A stretch of DNA of 28,150 bases, taken from positions 1-28,150 of the IMG/VR virus record IMGVR_UViG_3300035698_000926. One strand, 5' to 3'. The stretch comes from a virus. Shown one piece after another: positions 19,899 to 26,146 of this stretch. Under the pieces are notes generated by a model. That model had not been told where the DNA came from. It did not search any database and saw only the letters and a list, made by a program, of their open reading frames with translations. The stretch's first letter is position 1. The number at the start of each line of letters is the position of its first letter. Made by a program: the position numbers and the translations under genes.

Positions 19899-20014
19899 TG
19901 ACTATCTTGAACACTGCAATCAGGCTGGCGTTGGAATCGCACGCTGGCGATCGAAACAAGCACGACGGTGAGTTGTACTCCAAAGGCATGGCTACGCTGG
20001 GCGAGACCGCTTAA
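19898..20014 (+). CDS. 38-aa protein resembling the N-terminus of SpoT-type HD enzymes
   Basis: Short coupled gene starting MTILNTAIRLALESHAGDRN and then KHDGELYSKGMATLGETA. The pattern AI.LA.ESH.G...K.DG..Y matches the opening of RelA/SpoT-type HD hydrolases (A..LA...H.GQ...DG.PY..HP), but the sequence stops just where the catalytic His-Pro and HD motifs should begin, and downstream DNA does not continue it in any frame. It is either a stub left after deletion or a small independent peptide. Confidence 0.5.
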   Translation: MTILNTAIRLALESHAGDRNKHDGELYSKGMATLGETA

Positions 20015-20034
20015 CACATAGTTCATTCCTACCT

Positions 20035-20080
20035 CACGTTAATTAGTGTAGTGTACTGATTGTACAAACTAACTAACGTG
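20035..20080 (+). repeat. Nested inverted repeat before the DUF932 gene
   Basis: Outer arms CACGTTAATTAG (20035-20046) and CTAACTAACGTG (20069-20080) match at 11 of 12 positions. Inside lies a second inverted repeat TGTAC-TGATT-GTACA (20052-20066). The structure ends 4 nt before ATG 20085, so it could be an operator for a dimeric repressor or an mRNA hairpin masking the GGGG ribosome-binding site. No U-tract follows, so it is not a terminator. Confidence 0.75.
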
Positions 20081-20084
20081 GGGT

Positions 20085-21104
20085 ATGATGAGTCACGCAC
20101 TAGAGATGAACCAAGATGGCAGCGCTAACTTTGCTTACCGAATAGGAGGCGGCGCTCCATGGCACGGCCTAGGTCACGCCATTGATGGCCACATGACTGC
20201 CCCTGATATTCTTGAGATCTGCCAAGCCGACTACGAGGTCCAGCTCGTACCTGTCTATGCTAAGAACCCCGTTACGGGCGAGTTCGTGGAAGTGCCGGAG
20301 CGATTCGCTACTGGCCGACAGGATCCTCATACCGACGAGTTTCATCCGTGGGAGACCGTGAAGGGACGATACGCTGTCGTGCAGAACAGCGTAGTCCTAG
20401 ATAAAGCTCTGGCTGTCGTTGGTGCCTCTCACGGCGATGCTGTGATGGAGACTGCTGGCGTTCTCAATGATGGTCGCGAGTTCTTCGCTACTATCGATCT
20501 AGGCACTGTAGTTATCGATCCTAATGGCGCAGCCGACTCTATCGGACGCTACCTGCTGATCCATACGAGCCACGATGGTACTGCTCCTATCACGTACGCC
20601 TGCACTGACATTCGCGCCGTGTGCGCTAATACGGTACGGTTCGGGAAGTCCGTAGCTAAGTCCACGTATACCGCACGTCACACGACAAACGTAGAGGGAC
20701 GTTTGGATGAGGCCGGTGAGGTGCTTGGAATGTTCTCTGATTGGGCTGTAGCATTCAAGGCTGAGGCTGAGCGCATGCTTGGCGCTAACGTGCCTAAGGG
20801 ATCTGGTAAGGTGGATGATGTTCTTGACGCTGTTTGGCCTGAGGTTGCCGCCGATACGGATCGCAAGCTACGTAATCGCAATGCTGTGGTGACTTCGGTC
20901 CGCAATAGGTTGGGTAATGCTCGCAATGCTGGCGGGTACGGATATAACGCATGGAGTCTGTTGCAGGCGATTACTGAGCACGTCGATCATGGTCGCGATG
21001 TTGACAGCGCTACTGCGGCGCAGCAGTCTATGAGCCTATCTGGTGCGGCTACTCTGGCTAAGGTCCGAGCGCACGGTGCCATCCACGATCTGGTATTGTC
21101 TTAA
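20085..21104 (+). CDS. DUF932 (phage/plasmid-like) protein
   Basis: 339-residue protein of the DUF932 / phage-plasmid TIGR03299 type. Signature parts: FAYRIGGGAPWHGLG near the N-terminus, RYAVVQNSVVLDKALAVVG, GREFFATIDLG, YLLIHTSHDGTAPITY, RAVCANTV and NAWSLLQAITEHVDHGRDVD near the end. The family occurs on plasmids and phages with no firm function; links to replication or recombination are suggested only by context. ATG 20085 is followed by a second ATG; the N-terminal MSHALE matches the usual family start. A nested inverted repeat directly upstream suggests dedicated control of expression. Confidence 0.88.
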   Translation: MMSHALEMNQDGSANFAYRIGGGAPWHGLGHAIDGHMTAPDILEICQADYEVQLVPVYAKNPVTGEFVEVPERFATGRQDPHTDEFHPWETVKGRYAVVQNSVVLDKALAVVGASHGDAVMETAGVLNDGREFFATIDLGTVVIDPNGAADSIGRYLLIHTSHDGTAPITYACTDIRAVCANTVRFGKSVAKSTYTARHTTNVEGRLDEAGEVLGMFSDWAVAFKAEAERMLGANVPKGSGKVDDVLDAVWPEVAADTDRKLRNRNAVVTSVRNRLGNARNAGGYGYNAWSLLQAITEHVDHGRDVDSATAAQQSMSLSGAATLAKVRAHGAIHDLVLS

Positions 21105-21206
21105 ACAGCTCTAGTGGGCCACTTGGGCAATAAGCTAAAAAGTCGGTGTGCCGCGTAGTTCTTAGAATGTATACTTGTAGTGAGACGTAAATCGAGAGAG
21201 GCCATC

Positions 21207-21608
21207 GTGACCACATGCAAGTTTTGCGGAGAGCCTCTGAATACCAAGGAATTGGGCGTTTATCGACAAGTAACCGGGTGGTCTCAGATCAGGGCAACGG
21301 GCGGAAGCAACAGCCTTACGCTAACCAGCATACCGCTGGCGTGGTCATGCGCTCCGTGTATCCAGAAGGAGAAGCTAATCAAGAGCGGCCAGTATGTTCA
21401 GACCGAAGCTCTGTTCTTATTAGTACCTGTAGATGTTAGCACACGTAACGATACTTCTGACGAAGATCGGCATCATCAGTTGGGTTTCAACGGTTGGTGT
21501 CATTTTGGCGTTATCAGATACTATCAATGGCGCTATACTAGGAATACTGGTCGCCGTTCTTCTCGCGTTTCTGGCGTCATTGAAGAAGCTGGCGTTGTTG
21601 CTGATTAG
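21207..21608 (+). CDS. Zinc-ribbon-like protein with unusual C-terminal extension
   Basis: GTG 21207 has GAGAGG 5 nt upstream. Residues 1-72 look like a small actinophage zinc protein: CKFCGEPLNTKELGVYRQVTGW, a Gly/Ser turn and CAPCIQKEKL, giving two CxxC pairs. I would expect such a protein to end near residue 72 (QTEALF). Here the frame continues to 21608 through low-complexity, Arg/Ser/Gly-rich sequence that overlaps the next gene by 176 nt. A stop (TAG 21421-21423) lies in the +1 frame exactly where the ending is expected, so a one-base indel relative to relatives is likely. Confidence 0.6.
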   Translation: MTTCKFCGEPLNTKELGVYRQVTGWSQIRATGGSNSLTLTSIPLAWSCAPCIQKEKLIKSGQYVQTEALFLLVPVDVSTRNDTSDEDRHHQLGFNGWCHFGVIRYYQWRYTRNTGRRSSRVSGVIEEAGVVAD

Positions 21609-21693
21609 GTTTGGTGAGGCTGTAGCTAGGAACAAAATTGAGTCATGGGCTGAAAGTCATGGCGTGGATCCGGAGGAAATTCTAGATGACTGA
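21433..21693 (+). CDS. Small membrane protein, holin-like topology (86 aa)
   Basis: Starts MLAHVTILLTKIGIISWV. Two hydrophobic segments (about 8-28 and 33-60, ILGILVAVLLAFLASLKKLALLL) followed by a charged cytoplasm-like tail (FGEAVARNKIESWAESHGVDPEEILDD). Size and two-helix topology fit a holin or an accessory membrane protein, but no endolysin is adjacent, so the holin role is a guess. No strong ribosome-binding site; translation may be coupled to the upstream zinc-ribbon frame. It overlaps the next gene by 8 nt (ATGACTGA). Confidence 0.65.
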   Translation: MLAHVTILLTKIGIISWVSTVGVILALSDTINGAILGILVAVLLAFLASLKKLALLLIRFGEAVARNKIESWAESHGVDPEEILDD

Positions 21694-22006
21694 CACCCCT
21701 AAGGCTAAGAAGCCGCCATCGATCATGCGCCAAGCGTGGGCTTTGGTAGCCATGATTGGCATCGTTATGGGTGGTAGCCTTTGGGCCAATTTCTCTGTGT
21801 ACCAGCAGAATCAGGACATTCAGGAGATCTTGTCCGCTGTGGTGTTGCCGAATCTGGTAGATAGTTGGGACATCAGTGTGGACGGTGATGACAACGTATT
21901 TGAGATTGGTGAGATTATCACACTCAAGGGTGCCTTTGTGTGTGTTCTAACAGAGCGATTCTTGAAGATCCTCTTGTGCAGTTCAACTCATCTATCCGCC
22001 CTGTAG
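21686..22006 (+). CDS. Single-pass membrane protein, N-terminal part before a frameshift
   Basis: Starts MTDTPKAKKPPSIMRQAW. One transmembrane helix (about 17-37, ALVAMIGIVMGGSLWANF) with a basic cytoplasmic side, then an exposed domain (DSWDISVDGDDNVFEIGEI). At 21936-21946 the DNA reads TTTGTGTGTGT; after it this frame turns into unrelated sequence and stops at 22006, whereas the -1 frame continues the same beta-rich domain to 22281. Removing one GT would restore a single protein of about 198 residues. Confidence 0.65.
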   Translation: MTDTPKAKKPPSIMRQAWALVAMIGIVMGGSLWANFSVYQQNQDIQEILSAVVLPNLVDSWDISVDGDDNVFEIGEIITLKGAFVCVLTERFLKILLCSSTHLSAL

Positions 22007-22281
22007 ATACAGGCGGCATTGAGATTCCCCGCCAGCAGTTTCCTGCGCGTACCATTTCTGCATCTTGCGGACAGACTACCCCAGCGGGTCCGCTGTTTAC
22101 CGAGTTCGGTGTGGCATGGACTGATGGTATGATTCGTGTTGCTACTGAGTCGATCACAGAGCCTACCGAAATGATCCTCCGTATCGACGTGTCGGCTCAG
22201 GGGTGGAAGACTGATGTAGCAGACTCTGACATCTTCATCGTAGTTGTGCCGTCAGACGATGATCTCAATCTTCCTTCGTAG
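21940..22281 (+). CDS. C-terminal part of the frameshifted membrane protein
   Basis: Frame continuing from 21940 (CSNRAILEDPLVQFNSSIRP ... WTDGMIRVATESITEPTEMIL ... FIVVVPSDDDLNLPS). It has natural composition and beta-strand periodicity but no ribosome-binding site or credible start of its own, so it is best read as the rest of the 21686 gene, reached by a -1 shift or a GT-repeat change. The last 30 nt overlap the convergent terminase gene. Confidence 0.55.
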   Translation: MCSNRAILEDPLVQFNSSIRPVDTGGIEIPRQQFPARTISASCGQTTPAGPLFTEFGVAWTDGMIRVATESITEPTEMILRIDVSAQGWKTDVADSDIFIVVVPSDDDLNLPS

Positions 22282-23586
22282 TCCGCCGCCTAGGCCAGCT
22301 ACGTAGTTGAAAGCGTGAACCGACGAGTCAACCTGATCGTCGTGGACTTCTCCCTCAGGGAATGAAGACATCTCATCGATGTAATCTGTGTTCCATGCTG
22401 CTCTTAGTAGCTTTACGTTGCCGTTAGCGACCGCAGAGGCCATAGGACGCGCACGAGTTTCCTTGTCTCCGGTAGCCTTCATGCCTTGGAAATCGAATCC
22501 GGCGAGCACATAACGAGCGTACTGGTCTACAAGGTTCTTACCGGCAGAACCCGGCTCCTCTTCCATACGGATCGGAATATCGATGCCGTCACGGATAGCT
22601 GTAGCCTGGATCAGCTTCTCCACGCCTTCACCGCTCTTGCGGCAACGCTGGATGTCCATGATGTATGCCTGTCCTTCGTGGAAGGCGGCTAGAGTGCCCA
22701 CTGTCCAGTCAGGGTCAGGGTAGGACGGGTTTGGTTCAGTACCGGCGAGGTCCCAGAAACGTACCCAGACGGTGTTGGCGTTGAACTGAGGGAAGCTGTC
22801 TTCTTCTTCGTAGCCGACCGTGACGAAATCTTCACGCTTGAAGAGGCTACCGAGACTGGTTGCCCACCAGTCACCGAATTCTAGACGCTTACGCTCAATA
22901 GGATCAAGCTCTGCAAGCATCTCTCGGTACGATTCGTGATCGATACCAGGGTTGTCATACATGGTGGAGGGGATGAAAATGCGACCCTTTTCCTTGCCTT
23001 CAACGATGAATCGCTGACGGACCCAGTTGGGTGCGGGGTTGGTGGTTGCGCGCATCCTCAATGGAACCTTGGATAGCGGTCCGGTGCCCGGACGACGCAG
23101 ACGAGAGAACAGGTAGGAGTAGTCAGACTGGCGGATCTCGGTAACTTCGTCCATCCCCACGAATTGGTACTCTGCACCCTTGTAACGTAGATAGTCGTTG
23201 ACGTTGTTAAGGTAACCGAAGGAAACACGCGCTCCGCTGGGGAATGTGGCCATGTAGGTGTTGTTGTTCCAACGGACTTCGGGGAAGTCGCTCATCCAGT
23301 CCTTGAAACGGTCCATTAGGGCACCGGTTAGGTTGAGGTCAGCGAATGTGCGTCGGAAGAGAATGGCTGAGTAGCCGGGGACATCTACGAACTGGAGGGC
23401 TGCCATCAGGAGAGCGCTGGACTTGCCTCCACCGGCTGCACCACCGAATAGCACTTCTTTGTCTTGGGAGCGCAGAAAGAGCTTCTGTTTCATGGAAGGC
23501 TCTTCTACCCAGTATTCGGACGAGATGGGCTGTAGCCAGTCGTGAATGGCTTGCCAGTCTTGTTCTGAATTCTGTGTATCTGTCAT
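22252..23586 (-). CDS. terL: Terminase large subunit
   Basis: 444-residue packaging motor. ATPase domain: FGGAAGGGKSSALL with Walker A (48-56), AILFRRTFADL, and YQFVGMDEVTEI with Walker B Asp 146/Glu 147. RATTNPAP is the coupling segment. Nuclease domain: WVRFWDLAGT with Asp 279, RMEEEPGSAGK, and HDDQVDS with Asp 416/417/420, in the order of the RNase H-like terminase nuclease. It is leftward, whereas portal and capsid genes are rightward and start 64 nt away, an uncommon arrangement. No small terminase is recognised next to it. No clear promoter or ribosome-binding site is visible upstream. Confidence 0.93.
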   Translation of the reverse strand: MTDTQNSEQDWQAIHDWLQPISSEYWVEEPSMKQKLFLRSQDKEVLFGGAAGGGKSSALLMAALQFVDVPGYSAILFRRTFADLNLTGALMDRFKDWMSDFPEVRWNNNTYMATFPSGARVSFGYLNNVNDYLRYKGAEYQFVGMDEVTEIRQSDYSYLFSRLRRPGTGPLSKVPLRMRATTNPAPNWVRQRFIVEGKEKGRIFIPSTMYDNPGIDHESYREMLAELDPIERKRLEFGDWWATSLGSLFKREDFVTVGYEEEDSFPQFNANTVWVRFWDLAGTEPNPSYPDPDWTVGTLAAFHEGQAYIMDIQRCRKSGEGVEKLIQATAIRDGIDIPIRMEEEPGSAGKNLVDQYARYVLAGFDFQGMKATGDKETRARPMASAVANGNVKLLRAAWNTDYIDEMSSFPEGEVHDDQVDSSVHAFNYVAGLGGGLRRKIEIIV

Positions 23587-23613
23587 TTCTCAGCTACAAT
23601 CTATAGGGGACAC

Positions 23614-23642
23614 TTGTTTCTGTCCGAGAATTGCACTATGGT
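23614..23642 (+). promoter_or_regulatory. Leaderless promoter of the capsid block
   Basis: TTGTTT (23614-23619), 17-bp spacer, TATGGT (23637-23642), then 7 nt to ATG 23650. The -35 is weaker than in related promoters of this window but spacing and placement are identical. Confidence 0.5.
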
Positions 23643-23649
23643 ATACAGC

Positions 23650-23826
23650 ATGACACGTTCAACTATGACCGATAAGATCAATTCGCCTTCAGCGCCGTAC
23701 TGGCTCGTGCTCGTTGCCCTTATACTAGTAGGTTTAGGTGTGGGTTTCTGGATACACTTCGGTGCCGGTCTCGCTGCGGCAGGTCTTCTAACTGGAGCAT
23801 TTGCAATTTTGCAAGGGAGTGACTGA
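23650..23826 (+). CDS. Small two-helix membrane protein before portal (58 aa)
   Basis: Starts MTRSTMTDKINSPSAPYW, then a long hydrophobic stretch with two possible helices (WLVLVALILVGLGVGFW and AGLAAAGLLTGAFAIL). ATG 23650 is preferred because it follows a promoter by 7 nt; a frame starting at 23614 would begin inside the promoter. Its TGA shares a base with the portal ATG. Role unknown; small membrane proteins at this position are not a standard head gene. Confidence 0.6.
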   Translation: MTRSTMTDKINSPSAPYWLVLVALILVGLGVGFWIHFGAGLAAAGLLTGAFAILQGSD

Positions 23827-25361
23827 TGGCGTGGAATACTGACGGTAAGAGTTTGGCTATTGCCACTAGGGCGCTTGGGACTCTTAGCGAGAAGCGAGTT
23901 CCTGTGGGTGCTCCAGCCGCTATGAACCGCTCTATTACTGACGGAACGCAGGGTTACCGTGATGGTTGGGACCTTGAGAGGGCCTATCGAGACGGCGTAT
24001 CTAAGGTCACTTGGGTGTGGCGCTCCATTGACGCTATTGCGTCTAATCAGGCCAAGTTGCCGATGCAGCTCCGCAAGGACAATCGCGTAGACGGAGAAAT
24101 CGTAAATGAACACGATTTACTTCGCATTCTGAATGATCAGACCAACAACGGTGAGAATTCGTTCATCTTCAGGTACCGCATGTCCGCTCAGCTTCTGATG
24201 AGCACACGTGGCGTGTTTGTCGAGGTTGTCAGGGACAAGTCGGGGAAGCCTATGGCGCTCAATCTGCTGCCTCCGCAGCACACTTCTCCTCTCCCTCACC
24301 CCACGAATTTCGTTAGAGGCTACGAGGTGGCGGTTCCCGGAACCAAGACACTCGTTCTAAAGCCGGAGGAAGTCATTTGGATTCGACGACCACACCCTCT
24401 GGATCCTTATCTCTCTATGACTCCCATGGAGGCTGCTGGCATTGCTATTGAGATTGAGCTTCTCGCTAAGATGTACAACCGGAACTTCTTGCTGAACGAC
24501 GGCCGTCCTGGTGGATTGCTTGTTCTGAACGGCGAGATTGATGAAGACGACAAGATGGAGCTTCAGCAGCGTTTCCGCGGTAACATTTCAGGTACCGGTA
24601 AGATCGGCGTTATCTCGTCTGATGACGGTGCTCAGTTCTTGGATACTGCCGCCAACCCACGCGATGCCGCCTACGTGCAGATGCGTGAGCTTACGAAGGA
24701 AGAGATTCTAACGGCGTTTGGTGTGCCCGAGTCTGTACTTGGTAACGCTTCCGGGCGTACGTTCTCTAACGCTATGGAAGAGGGCAAGGTCTTCTGGATG
24801 GAGACTATGAAGCCTCACCTTGAGCTTCTGGCCCGTCCTCTCAGTCATCTAGATCCTCACCACTATGTGGGCTTCAATGTGAGTGAAGTTCCGATTCTGG
24901 TTCTTGCTGAGCAGGAACAGGCTCGTTTCGCTTTGGAAGAGTTCCGTGCGGGTCTAATTTCTACGAACGAGTACCGCTCGTCTGTTGGCCGTAAGAAGGT
25001 CGAATCCGATTTGGCTGATTCTCTGTTGGCTAACCCGAACCTTACCCCATTGGGTAACACGGAGAAGGCTACCCATCAGAACACTGATGTTGGTAACGGT
25101 ACTCCTCTTGATGTCCAGGCTGGGCAGGCTCAACAGCAGACGGCTACGCAGTTCGATCCGAATACCGGCAACTTCGAAGACGCCGATGGCGAGGTTAACG
25201 AGGTCGGTGGTCGCGGCACGGAAGGAATTGAGCTTCCTGCCATTGAGGCACCTAGCGAGCTTACCGAAGAGGAAGCCGCTGAGGATGACACGGGTGGCCC
25301 TTTAGTAAAGGCCCTTCCAAGGGCCTCTCGGACAATTGGCGAGCTGATTGGGCAAGTTTAG
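23826..25361 (+). CDS. Portal protein (HK97-type), with frameshift site near its end
   Basis: 511-residue portal, forming the dodecameric DNA channel at the capsid vertex. Family features: AYRDGVSKVTWVWRSIDAIA near residue 60, a central LLPPQHTSPL and VIWIRRPHPLDPYLSMTPM, YNRNFLLNDGRPGGLLVL, then LTKEEILTAFGVPESVLGN and RTFSNAMEEGKVFW, all typical of HK97-type portals. GGGAG lies 6 nt upstream and the start overlaps the preceding stop (TGATG). The last 90 residues are acidic and low-complexity. At codons 492-493 a CCCTTTA heptamer plus hairpin would divert some ribosomes into the MuF frame, giving a fusion of about 748 residues. Confidence 0.92.
   Translation: MAWNTDGKSLAIATRALGTLSEKRVPVGAPAAMNRSITDGTQGYRDGWDLERAYRDGVSKVTWVWRSIDAIASNQAKLPMQLRKDNRVDGEIVNEHDLLRILNDQTNNGENSFIFRYRMSAQLLMSTRGVFVEVVRDKSGKPMALNLLPPQHTSPLPHPTNFVRGYEVAVPGTKTLVLKPEEVIWIRRPHPLDPYLSMTPMEAAGIAIEIELLAKMYNRNFLLNDGRPGGLLVLNGEIDEDDKMELQQRFRGNISGTGKIGVISSDDGAQFLDTAANPRDAAYVQMRELTKEEILTAFGVPESVLGNASGRTFSNAMEEGKVFWMETMKPHLELLARPLSHLDPHHYVGFNVSEVPILVLAEQEQARFALEEFRAGLISTNEYRSSVGRKKVESDLADSLLANPNLTPLGNTEKATHQNTDVGNGTPLDVQAGQAQQQTATQFDPNTGNFEDADGEVNEVGGRGTEGIELPAIEAPSELTEEEAAEDDTGGPLVKALPRASRTIGELIGQV
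25298..25325 (+). promoter_or_regulatory. Predicted programmed -1 ribosomal frameshift signal
   Basis: In the portal frame the codons GGC CCT TTA contain the X-XXY-YYZ heptamer C-CCT-TTA (25298-25304). After a 5-nt spacer (GTAAA) comes a perfect hairpin GGCCCT-TCCA-AGGGCC (25310-25325). A -1 slip enters the frame AGT AAA GGC CCT TCC, open all the way into the MuF gene and stopping at 26071; that frame is closed by a TGA just upstream of the heptamer (25286-25288). The geometry matches known -1 signals. Confidence 0.8.
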
Positions 25362-25411
25362 AGGTAAAGGCTGATGCGCCTTACTCATCTTTTGACGGGA
25401 TCACCACTAAG

Positions 25412-26071
25412 GTGTTTGAAGCCTACGTCGATCGGATGGAGAAGCGCACGCTTCGCGCCGTCCAGCAGCGCGAGGGTGATATAGCCCTTGGTGCTTTGTC
25501 GGCTGCTAGCGTGTTCTCGGTGCCGGTTGCTGACATCACGTTTAAGTCTCAGGTGCAGTTTATCATCAAGCGCATGATCAGTGAAGGCGCTAGGTCTGAG
25601 GGACGCACTTTGTCTCCCGAAGAGATTGAGTCGATGTCTGAGGATATTCTGCTTACTGCTGAGAAGGTCAATCAGACTACCTATAGTGATCTCCTGACAG
25701 CGTTCACTACCGCTCGCGAGGACAGTGACGACTTAGATGTGGCTGCTAAGCTCGTGTTGCTGACTTTCTTGATACGCAAGGTATTTGCTAAGCGTCGCAA
25801 GGAAGCTAGAAAGGCAGCGGAAGCTACCATCACCGGAGCTTACAGTTATGGAGCGTACACGGCGGCGACTCTTGAGGGCCGAATTTCGAAGACATGGGTG
25901 TCTCAGAAAGATAGCCGAGTCCGGTCTTCCCATGTAGCGCTTGACGGTAAGAAGGTTCCAATTGATCAGCCGTTCTACGTGAGGGGCGTACCCATCAGAT
26001 TCCCTGGTGACCCGCTTGCTCCTATCGAGTTGATTATTCAGTGCCGCTGTTTCCTAAGATACAGTTTATAG
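25412..26071 (+). CDS. MuF-like head protein, probably made as portal-MuF fusion
   Basis: From GTG 25412 the frame encodes 219 residues; by -1 frameshift at 25304 it would instead extend the portal by 255. The C-terminus has the Mu F-like signature: SKTWVSQKDSRVRSSH, ALDGKKVPIDQPF, IRFPGDPLAP and a terminal QCRCFL. MuF proteins are minor head components found with portals; some are ejected or carry toxin domains. GTG 25412 has no Shine-Dalgarno and would truncate a helix that continues upstream (TTKVFEAYVDRME), and no ATG, GTG or TTG exists between the slip site and it. This supports fusion expression over independent initiation. Confidence 0.82.
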   Translation: MFEAYVDRMEKRTLRAVQQREGDIALGALSAASVFSVPVADITFKSQVQFIIKRMISEGARSEGRTLSPEEIESMSEDILLTAEKVNQTTYSDLLTAFTTAREDSDDLDVAAKLVLLTFLIRKVFAKRRKEARKAAEATITGAYSYGAYTAATLEGRISKTWVSQKDSRVRSSHVALDGKKVPIDQPFYVRGVPIRFPGDPLAPIELIIQCRCFLRYSL

Positions 26072-26087
26072 AAACGGAATATAGAAA

Positions 26088-26115
26088 CTCTCTAGTGGTC
26101 TAACCTCTACGAGAG
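26088..26115 (+). repeat. Hairpin in the protease leader
   Basis: CTCTC-TAG-T-GG / TCTAA / CC-T-CTA-C-GAGAG forms about ten base pairs with one mismatch and one bulge, 31 nt before the protease ATG and followed by no U-tract. Just upstream an ATAGAAAC direct repeat occurs twice (about 26069-26088). A post-transcriptional or processing element is possible. Confidence 0.45.
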
Positions 26116-26146
26116 ATAAGCTACATACAGATTTGAAGGAGCGAAT

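Noticed and set aside
21104-21170. AGTGGGCCACT after the DUF932 gene as a terminator
   Set aside because: Stem too short with a three-base loop, and no adjacent U-tract.
25374-25478. ATG 25374 with a good AGAGG/AAGG as the real start after portal
   Set aside because: Its frame encodes only 34 codons and is out of frame with MuF, so it does not supply the MuF start.
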